Positions 1-8,301 of a stretch of 43,912 bases of DNA are shown piece after piece (within the stretch, counting starts at the first letter, position 1; every line of letters begins with the position of its first letter). Source of the DNA: Pseudomonas sp. (lineage in GTDB: Bacteria; Pseudomonadota; Gammaproteobacteria; Pseudomonadales; Pseudomonadaceae); the NCBI RefSeq assembly GCF_030684895.1, contig NZ_JAUXXP010000082.1, forward strand, positions 1 to 43,912, read 5' to 3'. The notes below the pieces were generated by a model. That model had not been told where the DNA came from. It saw nothing but the letters and a program-made list of their open reading frames with translations, and did no database searches. A program made the translations under genes and the position numbers.

Positions 1-131
1 ACGACTGCATGGATGCAGGAGGTAGAGCGACGCAGCAAGCCAAAGCCGAGGTCGCTTTGCCGGCGCCCGATAACCGCCCACTGCACTTGCCATCGACCTT
101 CGGCTGCTGTGCCCGACGCGAGCGGGTGCGG

Positions 132-137
132 TATACT
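132..137 (+). promoter_or_regulatory. possible -10 element of the fumarase promoter
   Basis: TATACT in a GC-rich setting about 125 nt upstream of the fumarase start codon resembles a sigma70 -10 box. No good -35 hexamer is seen at 17 bp, so this is tentative. Confidence 0.35.
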
Positions 138-204
138 GCCGCGCCTTTTTGGGCGGCTCTGAAGATATCGTCAAGGTGATTTCCAGAGCTGCCCTTCCGC
201 CGTT

Positions 205-226
205 GCGCCGGGTCGTTGTCCGGCGC
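205..226 (+). other. stem-loop upstream of the fumarase gene
   Basis: GCGCCGG (205-211) pairs perfectly with CCGGCGC (220-226) across an 8-nt loop. It lies about 25 nt before the ribosome binding site GAGGAG (251-256). There is no clean U-tract, so it may be a 5' UTR hairpin rather than a terminator. Bases 1-262 hold no gene I can support. Confidence 0.35.
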
Positions 227-262
227 TTCCTTGTTGATGTTCCCTGATAGAGGAGCGCCCCA

Positions 263-1786
263 ATGACCGTGATCAAGCAGGACGACCTGATTCAGAGCGT
301 CGCCGACGCACTGCAGTTCATCTCCTATTACCACCCCGTCGACTTCATCCAGGCGATGCACGAGGCCTACCTAAAGGAAGAGTCGCCGGCCGCCAAGGAC
401 TCCATGGCGCAGATTCTGATCAACTCGCGCATGTGCGCCACCGGTCATCGGCCGATCTGCCAGGACACCGGCATCGTCACCGTATTTATCCGCGTCGGCA
501 TGGGCGTACGCTGGACCGGCGCCACCATGAGCGTTGACGACATGATCAACGAAGGCGTGCGCCGCGCTTACAACCTGCCGGAAAACGTCCTGCGTGCTTC
601 GATCCTCGCCGACCCAGCTGGCGCGCGGAAGAACACCAAGGACAACACCCCGGCCGTGATCCACTACTCCATCGTCCCCGGCGACAAGGTGGAAGTGGAT
701 GTCGCAGCCAAAGGCGGCGGCTCCGAGAACAAATCGAAGATGGCCATGCTCAACCCGTCCGACTCCATCGTCGACTGGGTACTCAAGACCGTCCCGGAAA
801 TGGGCGCCGGCTGGTGCCCACCGGGCATGCTCGGCATCGGCATCGGCGGCACCGCCGAGAAAGCCGCAGTCATGGCCAAGGAAGTGCTGATGGAGCACAT
901 CGACATCCATGAGCTGAAAGCCCGCGGCCCGCAGAACAAGATCGAAGAGATGCGTCTGGAGCTGTTCGACAAGGTCAACCAGCTGGGCATCGGCGCCCAG
1001 GGCCTGGGCGGCCTGACCACCGTGCTCGACGTGAAGATCATGGACTACCCGACCCACGCCGCATCCTTGCCGGTGTGCATGATCCCCAACTGCGCCGCCA
1101 CCCGTCACGCCCACTTCGTGCTCGACGGCACTGGCCCGGCCGAACTGGAAGCACCGGACCTGTCCGCCTACCCGGAAATCGTCTGGGAAGCCGGCCCAAG
1201 CGCACGTCGTGTCGATCTCGACACCCTGACCCCGGAAGACGTACAGAGCTGGAAACCAGGCGAAACCGTGCTGCTCAACGGCAAGATGCTCACCGGCCGC
1301 GACGCAGCGCACAAGCGCATGGTCGACATGCTGAACAAGGGTGAAGAGCTGCCGGTTGATCTCAAAGGCCGCTTTATCTATTACGTTGGCCCGGTCGACC
1401 CGGTGCGCGAAGAAGTCGTCGGCCCAGCCGGCCCGACCACCGCCACGCGGATGGACAAGTTCACCCGGCAGATCCTCGAAAGCACTGGCTTGCTGGGCAT
1501 GATCGGTAAATCCGAGCGCGGCCCGATTGCCATCGAAGCGATCAAGGACAACAAGGCCGTGTACCTGATGGCCGTTGGCGGCGCTGCTTATCTGGTCGCC
1601 CAGGCGATCAAGAAGTCGCGCGTGGTGGCCTTCGCCGAACTGGGTATGGAAGCCATCTACGAGTTCGACGTGAAAGACATGCCCGTCACCGTAGCAGTCG
1701 ACACCAAGGGCGAGTCGGTGCATATCACCGGTCCAGCGATCTGGAACAAGAAGATCCACGACAGCCTGGCGGTCGAGATCAAGTAA
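263..1786 (+). CDS. fumA: fumarate hydratase, class I (iron-sulfur, FumA type)
   Basis: A 507-residue class I fumarase, which interconverts fumarate and L-malate in the TCA cycle using an oxygen-sensitive [4Fe-4S] cluster. The likely cluster ligands are all present: C66 in PICQDTG, C185 in GAGWCPPG and C277 in MIPNCAATRH. The substrate-binding N-terminal domain and the C-terminal beta domain (KPGETVLLNGK, GPTTATRMD) are contiguous and full length for the family. The ATG at 263 follows a GAGGAG ribosome binding site at 251. It is transcribed alone: the next genes are on the other strand and a strong terminator follows at 1803. The alternative names fumB or simply fum would fit equally well. 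The family is certain; substrate preference against related hydro-lyases rests on homology. Confidence 0.95.
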   Translation: MTVIKQDDLIQSVADALQFISYYHPVDFIQAMHEAYLKEESPAAKDSMAQILINSRMCATGHRPICQDTGIVTVFIRVGMGVRWTGATMSVDDMINEGVRRAYNLPENVLRASILADPAGARKNTKDNTPAVIHYSIVPGDKVEVDVAAKGGGSENKSKMAMLNPSDSIVDWVLKTVPEMGAGWCPPGMLGIGIGGTAEKAAVMAKEVLMEHIDIHELKARGPQNKIEEMRLELFDKVNQLGIGAQGLGGLTTVLDVKIMDYPTHAASLPVCMIPNCAATRHAHFVLDGTGPAELEAPDLSAYPEIVWEAGPSARRVDLDTLTPEDVQSWKPGETVLLNGKMLTGRDAAHKRMVDMLNKGEELPVDLKGRFIYYVGPVDPVREEVVGPAGPTTATRMDKFTRQILESTGLLGMIGKSERGPIAIEAIKDNKAVYLMAVGGAAYLVAQAIKKSRVVAFAELGMEAIYEFDVKDMPVTVAVDTKGESVHITGPAIWNKKIHDSLAVEIK

Positions 1787-1802
1787 GCCCTGCGGCAACC
1801 CC

Positions 1803-1836
1803 AACAAACCCGGCCTCGTGCCGGGTTTGTTGTTTT
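1803..1836 (+). terminator. rho-independent terminator of the fumarase gene
   Basis: A perfect 12-bp stem (AACAAACCCGGC at 1803-1814 and its complement at 1820-1831) with a 5-nt loop, followed by a short T-rich tail. It lies between convergent genes and may also stop the leftward operon ending at 1844. Confidence 0.85.
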
Positions 1837-1843
1837 AGCCGCC

Positions 1844-2242
1844 TTACCTGCGCCGCAACGCCTGCGCCATGGTCTGATCAACGTGCCGGCGCCACTCGCG
1901 GTCGCGCCAGTCGTCGTCATGCCACTCGCGCTCAAGCGCGCTTTGCTGGGTGGCCTGACATTGGCGAAAACCATCGTCCCAGCCTTGCGCATACAGCGGC
2001 ATGGCCAGGTAGCGAGGAACGTCCTTGCGAAAGCCATCCAAGCCCCCCGCAGTCTGCCGACCACTGCTACAGCCCGCCTCGAAACCATCAATAAACGCCG
2101 GTGGATAGCCTTCGGCCTGCATCAGCTCGCGGGTACTTTGGCAGCCACCGAGCAGCAATACGCTGACGATAGCGGCGCTGCGCAGCCACCTGTCAGGGCG
2201 AACCCTGCGTGGACAACCTGTTGCGGGGTAAGAGACTGTCAT
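1844..2242 (-). CDS. small lipoprotein of unknown function
   Basis: A 132-residue protein with a basic N-terminus, a hydrophobic stretch and the lipobox LLLGGC around residues 22-27, so it is probably lipidated and envelope-anchored. The mature part has FIDGFEAGCSSG and YAQGWDDGFRQC segments (a repeated GF/GW-D-G-x-x-x-C pattern) and an acidic/basic C-terminus rich in W, D and R. The ATG at 2242 was chosen because it lies one base after the stop of the upstream phosphatase gene (TGA-A-ATG) and behind an AGAGGGG sequence; upstream in-frame codons would overlap that gene heavily. It is the last gene of the leftward envelope operon. I recognise no characterised family. Confidence 0.75.
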   Translation of the reverse strand: MTVSYPATGCPRRVRPDRWLRSAAIVSVLLLGGCQSTRELMQAEGYPPAFIDGFEAGCSSGRQTAGGLDGFRKDVPRYLAMPLYAQGWDDGFRQCQATQQSALEREWHDDDWRDREWRRHVDQTMAQALRRR

Positions 2243-2243
2243 T

Positions 2244-2924
2244 TCAACCGTTGCGCCCCTCTGCGAACCAAGCTTTAACCATGCACAAGTCCCATGGACT
2301 GGTGTTGCACGCCCCACTGCTGAGCGCTGTTTGCAGGCGAGCGATATCAACTTGAGCCAGGTAGCGTTCGGCATCGCCCATACGCTGCTCGCCGCCAAAA
2401 CCGCCACCACGCATTTCCGCCAGGGCTTGCTGCTTGCTCCAGCCCTGATAGACCACGCGGTACAGCGCGGCGATCAGCCCTGTGCGGTTCTGCCCATGCT
2501 TGCAGTGAATCAATACCGGGCCACGGGCCTGAGCCTGGCGGATGTTGCGTAGCGCCTCCAGCACATCGCTGTCGTCGATCCTATCGGTGCGTAAAGGCAG
2601 GTGAACCTGGCGTATCTGTGGGTCGTGCAGCCAGGCTGCATCAGTGCGCTGGTAGAAATTGATCACCGTAGCAACCCCCAACGCCTTGATCAGTGGCTGC
2701 GCCGCAGCGGTGGGCAGGGCACTGCGGTACAGATCAGGCTGCATGCGATACAGATTCAGGCCTTGGTCTAACGGTTGGGCCCAGGCCTGTGGACGTGCAG
2801 TGGAATTAACCCCCGGCCCGGTCTGTACCGCACTCCAGGCCATGCTGATAGGCAATACCAGCAGCGCGACCGCCAGCACCAGCAGCGCCAAGCCCATACG
2901 CGCAACCAGCAGTAAGCTACGCAT
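2244..2924 (-). CDS. membrane-anchored dual-specificity/tyrosine phosphatase-like protein
   Basis: A 226-residue protein with an N-terminal signal anchor (about residues 3-30) and a cysteine phosphatase domain. The P-loop signature HCKHGQNRTG is intact, with a plausible general-acid Asp upstream (RTDRIDDSD). The anchor places the domain in the periplasm. Family members act on phosphotyrosine, phosphoinositides or phosphatidylglycerophosphate (PTPMT1-like). Between a PAP2 phosphatase and a lipoprotein, in an operon with an LtaS-type transferase, a lipid or glycerophosphate substrate is the reasonable inference. The ATG at 2924 has GGAGGGG upstream and overlaps the PAP2 gene by 8 bp, indicating translational coupling; a TTG at 2939 is less likely. 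Confidence 0.85.
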   Translation of the reverse strand: MRSLLLVARMGLALLVLAVALLVLPISMAWSAVQTGPGVNSTARPQAWAQPLDQGLNLYRMQPDLYRSALPTAAAQPLIKALGVATVINFYQRTDAAWLHDPQIRQVHLPLRTDRIDDSDVLEALRNIRQAQARGPVLIHCKHGQNRTGLIAALYRVVYQGWSKQQALAEMRGGGFGGEQRMGDAERYLAQVDIARLQTALSSGACNTSPWDLCMVKAWFAEGRNG

Positions 2925-3669
2925 CAGCCGCCCCTCCAAGTAACTCAGCCTCGAGCGGCCTGACGGGCTGCGGCGCGGGCATACGGTAGAGCAGCCCGCG
3001 ATAACAGAGCAGGCAGATCAGCCAGTCGAACAGTAAGGTCCACAGGTTGTGCGAAAGAAAGTGCGCGCCCTGCATCATCCGTCCGAGGGACAACACCGCG
3101 CCCAGCCCCAAGGCCAACACCAGCGCCAGGCGTGCCGCGCGAGGGCGGCGATCACGCAAGGCAAAGAACAGCGCCAGCAGCGAGAAGCCTGATGACGCAT
3201 GACCACCCGGCCAGCAACGGCCAGGGTTTTCAGTGGGTGCACGGGGGCTCAACAGCGGCGTGAAGGTTTCGCTGCCGCCAAACTCGCTGAGGCTCCAGGG
3301 GCAATGCACGGCGGTCAGGCTTTTCAACGGCGTAACGATGCTGGTCGACAGGCCCAGGGCCAGCACCACAAAGCCCAGCGGCCGGCGCCAGGCATGCCAA
3401 CGCCGGAACAACAGGCTCGAGCCGAAGCCAAGGATGGCCAGCACGCCAAACAGGATCACCGCCTGCTTGGCGCGATCATGCAGGATGTCCTCCAGCCAGA
3501 AACTCTGCCGGCCGATAAACCCCTGGCCCGGCTCATAGAACAGGTGCGCCAGGGCGAAATCCAGCCCACTGGGGTCAAACATCAGCAGCAAAGCCATCAG
3601 GGCCAGCGGTATGCCCAGCCCGAGGCGGAAATCAAAAAAACGTGAGACCGGCGGTGTGATAACCGTCAT
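2917..3669 (-). CDS. PAP2-superfamily membrane phosphatase
   Basis: A 250-residue polytopic membrane protein (about six hydrophobic segments) of the PAP2/lipid phosphatase superfamily. The signature is visible: K-x(6)-P-type segment around LKSLTAVHCPW, CWPGGHASSGFS (the PSGH-like motif with catalytic His) and SLGRMMQGAHFLSHNLW (the SRxxxxxHxxxD-like motif). Such enzymes remove phosphate from phosphatidate, phosphatidylglycerophosphate, undecaprenyl pyrophosphate or lipid A. The ATG at 3669 has TTGGAG upstream; a GTG nine codons earlier lacks one. It follows the LtaS-type gene by 51 bp and overlaps the next gene, so the three are probably one transcript. The exact substrate cannot be told from the sequence. 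Confidence 0.88.
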   Translation of the reverse strand: MTVITPPVSRFFDFRLGLGIPLALMALLLMFDPSGLDFALAHLFYEPGQGFIGRQSFWLEDILHDRAKQAVILFGVLAILGFGSSLLFRRWHAWRRPLGFVVLALGLSTSIVTPLKSLTAVHCPWSLSEFGGSETFTPLLSPRAPTENPGRCWPGGHASSGFSLLALFFALRDRRPRAARLALVLALGLGAVLSLGRMMQGAHFLSHNLWTLLFDWLICLLCYRGLLYRMPAPQPVRPLEAELLGGAADA

Positions 3670-3720
3670 AACAAGGCTCCAATAAGGCACCGCCACGCAG
3701 TGCCTGGACAGGGTTGGAAA

Positions 3721-5682
3721 TTAACGCTTGCTCACACGCTCATCCCCTGGCGCAGCATCCGGGCGCCAGGCAATCAGCTGTTTCTTGAAGGCATGGCTGG
3801 CGCCCTGGTAATAGGCGATATCGCGGCGCAGCAGGGCATCGCCGGTATCGACCGCTGACTCATGGCTCAGGCCCAGGGCATCGTCATGGCGGCGCATGTT
3901 CTGGCGTGGGCTGAGAATCGCCAAACTGTCACCGTCGAACAGCCCAAGGTGCTGATAGTTGCCTACCAGCGCGCGACCAGGCGCACGGTCTTCGCGCAGC
4001 AGATTGCGGCCGAAGAACGTTGACACATAGTCGATATTGAGCAGGCCCAGCAGCGTCGGCGCGAGGTCGATCTGGCTGGCCACATCCCTGAACTCACCAG
4101 GCTGGATATGCGCCGGGGCATAGATGAACAGCGGGATGTGGTAGTTGGCCACCGGCAGGTCTTCCTTACCGGCGCTGCCTGCGGTGTGGTCAGCAACGAA
4201 GACAAACAGCGTGTCCTTGAACCAGGGTTTGCTGCGCGCCTGAGCGAGGAACTGGCCAATCGCATGGTCGGTGTACTTCACCGCGCCTTCGCGGCCGTCA
4301 CCGGAAGGGATATCAACACGCCCTTCGGGATAGGTATAGGGCCGATGGTTGGAGGTGGTCATCAGTTGCAGGAAGAACGGCGTACCGGCGGCATGGTCGG
4401 CATCGGCGACTTTCAGGGTCTGGTTATAGATGTCTTCATCGGACATACCCCAGGCGTTCTGAAACTGCATCTCGGCTTCAGGCACGCTGCTCTGATCGAC
4501 GATGCGGTAACCATTACCGCCAAAAAAGGCATTCATATTGTCGAAATAGCCACGACCGCCGTAGATAAACACGCTGTCATAACCCTGCGCGCTGAACTGC
4601 TGGCCCAGGCTCGCGTAACCGGACTCACGGCCGATGCGCTTGACGATGGAGCGCCCAGGGGTCGGCGGCATAGACAGAGTGATGGCCTCCAGGCCACGGT
4701 CGGTGCGCGTACCGGTGGCGTAGAAGTTGCTGAACGCCAGGCTCTGCGGGCGTAGCTGATCCAGGTTAGGGGTCAGGCCACGGTTATCGCCGAAACTGCC
4801 CAAGTACTTGGCGCTCAGGCTCTCGATGGTCACCAGCACCACATTCAAACGTTTGGGCTGGCCGGGGTTGTCAATGCGCCGGCGAATATCCAGCGGGTCG
4901 CTGCCAATAAACTGCGCATTCGGCTCACTGAGCTCCTGGCGCAGCAGGCTGGCCACCTCGGCGTCAGGCAAGGTGGCGAAGAACTGCCGGTAGTCCAGCT
5001 CGTTATTGCGAAAGGCGGCAAAGAACTGAAACGGGCCATTGCTCGCCAGCTCACGCTGGTAGGCGTTGCCATCCGTGCCACGCGGTGCATCCTGGCCCAC
5101 CAGGGCACTGCTCAAACCGGCCAGCAGCAATACCCCCGGCACACTCAGCAGTGCCACTGCCGGCCGCAAGCGTGGTGCATCAAGTGCCGCCAGCAGCGCT
5201 TTGCGCAACAGCGCAGTGCTGACAATGGCGACTATCGCCAACCCTGCCAGCAACGGGTAGATCGGGTAGGACTCCAGAATGTTGTCGATGACTTCTTTGG
5301 AGTACACCAGATAATCCACGGCGATAAAGTTGAAGCGCACGCCGAATTCATCCCAGAACAGCCACTCGGCCACGGCCGTGAACAGCATGACAAACAGGCT
5401 GACTGCAACCACGCCAAGCAACAGCTGCTTATGCCAGTGCTGTTGCCAGAGGCGGCGCGGACACAACAACAGATACACCGCCATGGGCAGCAGGGCGTAG
5501 AGCAGAAAACTCAGGTCATACACCAGGCCCACCCCATACACGCCAAGCAGTTGCAGTGCACTGACATTGGCATCACCCAGGTGGCTGAGCAGCAGCACGC
5601 TGCGGGTCAGAAAAAACACCGCCAGCCAGCTCAGGGCGATGATCGACAGGTAACGAAGTTGCGCGTAATGGAGCTGAGGCAT
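3721..5682 (-). CDS. LTA synthase-family sulfatase-fold phosphotransferase (inner membrane)
   Basis: A 653-residue protein with about five N-terminal transmembrane helices (roughly residues 10-185) and a large periplasmic sulfatase-fold domain. Metal and catalytic motifs are present: VTIES near the domain start, GTRTDRGLEAI with the probable catalytic Thr, and FVADHTAGSAG near the C-terminus. LtaS/OpgB-type relatives transfer phosphoglycerol (or phosphoethanolamine) from phospholipid head groups to envelope glycans or lipids, releasing diacylglycerol. The ATG at 5682 (MPQLHYAQ) has AGGA upstream and places the first helix at the usual distance. The gene is divergent from a ColR-like regulator and lies behind a four-repeat box at 5730-5767. 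Acceptor and donor are unknown. Confidence 0.88.
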   Translation of the reverse strand: MPQLHYAQLRYLSIIALSWLAVFFLTRSVLLLSHLGDANVSALQLLGVYGVGLVYDLSFLLYALLPMAVYLLLCPRRLWQQHWHKQLLLGVVAVSLFVMLFTAVAEWLFWDEFGVRFNFIAVDYLVYSKEVIDNILESYPIYPLLAGLAIVAIVSTALLRKALLAALDAPRLRPAVALLSVPGVLLLAGLSSALVGQDAPRGTDGNAYQRELASNGPFQFFAAFRNNELDYRQFFATLPDAEVASLLRQELSEPNAQFIGSDPLDIRRRIDNPGQPKRLNVVLVTIESLSAKYLGSFGDNRGLTPNLDQLRPQSLAFSNFYATGTRTDRGLEAITLSMPPTPGRSIVKRIGRESGYASLGQQFSAQGYDSVFIYGGRGYFDNMNAFFGGNGYRIVDQSSVPEAEMQFQNAWGMSDEDIYNQTLKVADADHAAGTPFFLQLMTTSNHRPYTYPEGRVDIPSGDGREGAVKYTDHAIGQFLAQARSKPWFKDTLFVFVADHTAGSAGKEDLPVANYHIPLFIYAPAHIQPGEFRDVASQIDLAPTLLGLLNIDYVSTFFGRNLLREDRAPGRALVGNYQHLGLFDGDSLAILSPRQNMRRHDDALGLSHESAVDTGDALLRRDIAYYQGASHAFKKQLIAWRPDAAPGDERVSKR

Positions 5683-5729
5683 CGTATGATCCTGCTTGGA
5701 TGAACGTGCCACAGTGTGCGATTGCATCT

Positions 5730-5767
5730 GTGAGGCGCTTGTCAACGCGATGTGAAAAAAACGTCAA
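5730..5767 (-). promoter_or_regulatory. predicted response-regulator box (four direct repeats, 11-bp period)
   Basis: On the minus strand the sequence reads TTGAC-N6-TTCAC-N6-TTGAC-N6-CTCAC, with units at 5763-5767, 5752-5756, 5741-5745 and 5730-5734, each exactly 11 bp apart. OmpR/PhoB-type regulators bind direct repeats with this period. The core TTGACGTT plus TTTTCAC resembles, with one extra base of spacing, the ColR consensus I recall from P. putida. The box lies 48 bp before the LtaS-type start codon and 21 bp before colR, so it could govern both. A matching box is at 7729-7766. Confidence 0.65.
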
Positions 5768-5788
5768 ATCCAGAGGAAAGATCAGCCC

Positions 5789-6472
5789 ATGCGTATTCTG
5801 GTCATCGAAGACAACCGCGACATCCTGGCCAATGTGCTCGACTACCTGCAGCTCAAGGGCTTTACCGTCGATTGCGCCCAGGATGGCTTGAGCGGTCTGC
5901 ACCTGGCCAGCAGCGGCCATTACGACCTGATCGTGCTGGACATCATGCTGCCGGGCATTGACGGCTATCAGGTCTGTAGACGCCTACGCGAGGATGGCCG
6001 CAATGAGGTGCCGATACTCATGCTGACCGCCCGCGATGCTCTGGATGATCGCCTGCAAGGCCTGCAGGTCGGCGCCGACGATTACCTGATCAAACCCTTT
6101 GCCCTCTCCGAACTGGTCGCGCGTATCCAGGCCATCCTGCGGCGCAGTCAGGGCAGCCGTACGCGCCAGCTACACGTAGCCGACCTGCGCTATGACCTCG
6201 ACACCCTAGATGTCAGCCGCGCCGGCCAAGCGCTCAAGCTCAACCCCATCGGCCTCAAGCTGTTGGCCGTTTTGATGCAGAAGAGCCCTGCCGTGGTGCG
6301 CCGTGAAGCCCTGGAGGAGGCGCTGTGGGGCGATGACTGCCCCGACAGCGACAGCCTGCGCAGCCATATCCACCAGCTACGCCAGGTGCTGGACAAACCC
6401 TTCGCCACACCGCTGCTGCATACCCTGCATGGTGTCGGCTATCGCCTCGCGGAGCCTGCCAATGCCGACTAA
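5789..6472 (+). CDS. colR: OmpR-family response regulator, ColR-like
   Basis: A 227-residue regulator with an N-terminal receiver domain (phospho-acceptor D51 in VLDIMLPG, K in YLIKPF) and a C-terminal winged helix (about 130-222: LRSHIHQLRQVLDKP, LHTLHGVGYRL). The overall sequence, especially the GDDCPDSDSLRSH and KLNPIGLKLL segments, matches my memory of Pseudomonas ColR, which responds to zinc, iron and membrane stress and controls lipid A and phospholipid-modifying genes. The ATG at 5789 has AGAGGAAAG upstream. It overlaps the sensor gene by 11 bp. The downstream neighbour is dgkA rather than the inaA/warA genes I associate with canonical colRS, so this could be a paralogue. Confidence 0.8.
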   Translation: MRILVIEDNRDILANVLDYLQLKGFTVDCAQDGLSGLHLASSGHYDLIVLDIMLPGIDGYQVCRRLREDGRNEVPILMLTARDALDDRLQGLQVGADDYLIKPFALSELVARIQAILRRSQGSRTRQLHVADLRYDLDTLDVSRAGQALKLNPIGLKLLAVLMQKSPAVVRREALEEALWGDDCPDSDSLRSHIHQLRQVLDKPFATPLLHTLHGVGYRLAEPANAD

Positions 6473-7754
6473 ACAGCCCTTCGCCCGACGCATCCTGATC
6501 GCCTTCGTGCTGATGACCGTTCTGGTCAGCGGAGTGTTTTCCCTGAGCATCGTGGCGGTGGTACACCTGATAGAAGAACACCTGGTTTCCGAGGAGCTCA
6601 AGCGCGAACTCAGCACCGTGCTGCACGAAGACCTCAAACATGGCGTCAGCCCACGCCTGGACGCCAGTACGCGGTTCTTTGCCTCCAACCTGGCGCAATA
6701 CGCCATACCTCAGCAGTTCGCCGGTCTGGACGAAGGCTTCAACGAAGTGGTGGAGGGTGACCAGGCGTTCTATGTCTACGTGCAGGAGGTCAACAACCAG
6801 ACCTACCTGCTGGTGCAGGAGCAACATGAATTCGAGGCCCGCGAACAGGCGCTGTTCAATGTGGTGCTGGCCGGTTTTCTGCTGACCGTGGTGGTCGCCT
6901 GGGCGCTGGGGCTGGTGATGGCGCGCAAGGTCATGGCCCCGCTTAGCCGGCTGGCCCACCAGGTACGCCACCGTGACCAGCTGCATGCCCTGGCCCCGCC
7001 GCTGGCACCGGACTACCCCGACGACGAGGTCGGCCAACTGGCGGCCGCCTTCGACAGCACCCTGGGCCAGGTGCGTCAGTCATTGGAGCGCGAGCGCATG
7101 TTTACCAGTGACGTCAGCCATGAGCTGCGCACCCCGCTGATGGTCATCGCCAGCTCCTGTGAGCTGCTGGCCGAAACCTGCCTGGAGCCTCGACAGCGCG
7201 AGCAGATTGCCCGCATCGGCAGAGCCAGCGAGGAGATGCGCGAACTGGTGCAAACCTTCCTGCAATTGGCCCGTGGCAGCGCCAATCAGAGCGCGCCGGT
7301 GGCGCAATACAGCCTGGCCTGTGCCGCAACCGAACAGGCCGAGCGCTGGGGCGCGATGATCAGAGACAAAGGCCTCGACTTCCAGTACATCGAGGCAGCA
7401 GCCGACAATGGCCTCTACAACCCGACCTTTCTCAGTAGCGTACTGGCCAACCTGTTGCGCAATGCGCTGCACTACACCGAGCACGGCTTTGTACGCCTGA
7501 TACTGGAGAAAGACGGCTTTCGCGTTGAGGACAGCGGTACAGGCATTCCGGTGGAACAGCACGAGCAGATTTTTCAGCCCTTTGTACGCGGCACCCAGGC
7601 CCGCGGTGAAGGGCTGGGGCTGGGGCTGTCGCTGGTCAAACGTATTTGTGCCAAACAGGGCTGGCACATCTCGGTACACAACCCACCGGCTGGCGGCACC
7701 TGTTTTACGGTGAAGTTTAACCAGCCCACTGACGAAATTTTCACATCCGTTTGA
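6462..7754 (+). CDS. colS: sensor histidine kinase, ColS-like
   Basis: A 430-residue inner-membrane kinase: TM1 about 11-35, a short periplasmic domain of about 95 residues, TM2 about 133-153, HAMP, HisKA with H220 in SDVSHELRTPL, and an HATPase domain with N, G1 (VEDSGTGIP) and G2 (GEGLGLGLS) boxes. The periplasmic part has H35, E38 and an E125xxE128 motif, matching from memory the metal-sensing residues reported for ColS, so zinc or ferric iron sensing is plausible. The start at 6462 overlaps the colR stop in a different frame and gives the expected short N-terminus before TM1. Its last codons overlap the repeat box at 7729-7766. Confidence 0.82.
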   Translation: MPTKQPFARRILIAFVLMTVLVSGVFSLSIVAVVHLIEEHLVSEELKRELSTVLHEDLKHGVSPRLDASTRFFASNLAQYAIPQQFAGLDEGFNEVVEGDQAFYVYVQEVNNQTYLLVQEQHEFEAREQALFNVVLAGFLLTVVVAWALGLVMARKVMAPLSRLAHQVRHRDQLHALAPPLAPDYPDDEVGQLAAAFDSTLGQVRQSLERERMFTSDVSHELRTPLMVIASSCELLAETCLEPRQREQIARIGRASEEMRELVQTFLQLARGSANQSAPVAQYSLACAATEQAERWGAMIRDKGLDFQYIEAAADNGLYNPTFLSSVLANLLRNALHYTEHGFVRLILEKDGFRVEDSGTGIPVEQHEQIFQPFVRGTQARGEGLGLGLSLVKRICAKQGWHISVHNPPAGGTCFTVKFNQPTDEIFTSV

Positions 7755-7766
7755 CGCGCAGTTGAT
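7729..7766 (+). promoter_or_regulatory. predicted response-regulator box upstream of dgkA
   Basis: Direct repeats CTGAC (7729-7733), TTCAC (7740-7744), TTGAC (7751-7755) and TTGAT (7762-7766) recur every 11 bp. TTTTCACATC followed three bases later by TTGAC is shared exactly with the box at 5730-5767, and both point toward their target gene. The stop codon of the kinase gene lies inside it. A weak -10-like TCTAGT follows at about 7776. Confidence 0.6.
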
Positions 7767-7905
7767 GTCCAGCCCTCTAGTGTGGTGAGCGTACCCTCTC
7801 AACCGGACGCTCTACCATGCCCCTACTCCCCATCTTCGTTTCTTGCCCCTGCCCGGCCTGCTGCCAACAACGCCATGCACAGCCCACACAGCGAGTGCAG
7901 CCAGC

Positions 7906-8301
7906 ATGAACGGCAAACCAATAAATGAGACAACCGACGCCCTCTCGTTTAAAGGTCGCCGCGGGCTGCGGCGCATTCTCGACGCCGGCGGTTATTCGCT
8001 AATGGGCTTACAGGCGGCCTATCGCGGCGAGGCGGCGTTCCGCCAGTTGCTGCTACTCAATGTCGTGCTGCTTCCGCTGGCATGCCTGGTCGACGTCACA
8101 CGCAGTGAGCGCCTGCTACTCATGCTCGTACCGCTGCTATCACTGATCGTCGAGCTGCTTAACTCTGCCATCGAAGCCACCGTAGACCGCATCTCCCTCA
8201 GCCTCCACCCACTGTCCAAACAAGCCAAGGACATGGGCAGCGCAGCGCAGTTTATTGCCCTGCTGCTGATCGGCCTGACCTGGGGGCTGATCCTTTTATA
8301 A
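7906..8301 (+). CDS. dgkA: diacylglycerol kinase
   Basis: A 131-residue integral membrane kinase of the DgkA family, which phosphorylates diacylglycerol to phosphatidic acid at the inner membrane and so recycles diacylglycerol released when phospholipid head groups are transferred to periplasmic acceptors. Visible hallmarks are an amphipathic N-terminal helix with AAYRGEAAFRQ, three hydrophobic segments, and the catalytic motif VELLNSAIEATVDR, including the Glu and Asn residues conserved in the family; length matches. The ATG at 7906 gives MNGKPINE; no strong ribosome binding site is seen, and an in-frame start at 7843 is possible but unlike family members. Its position behind a ColR-like box links it to the divergent LtaS-type operon. 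Confidence 0.93.
   Translation: MNGKPINETTDALSFKGRRGLRRILDAGGYSLMGLQAAYRGEAAFRQLLLLNVVLLPLACLVDVTRSERLLLMLVPLLSLIVELLNSAIEATVDRISLSLHPLSKQAKDMGSAAQFIALLLIGLTWGLILL

Noticed and set aside
1..262. Open frames at the left edge that might be the end of an upstream gene
   Set aside because: Two frames are open for more than 50 codons but neither reads like a known protein end, and the stretch contains the likely fumarase promoter.
371..1807. A 478-codon open frame on the minus strand across the fumarase gene
   Set aside because: It is the antisense of a clearly coding, conserved gene; high G+C with strong third-position bias often leaves such frames open. Composition (runs of H, V, D, G) is not protein-like.
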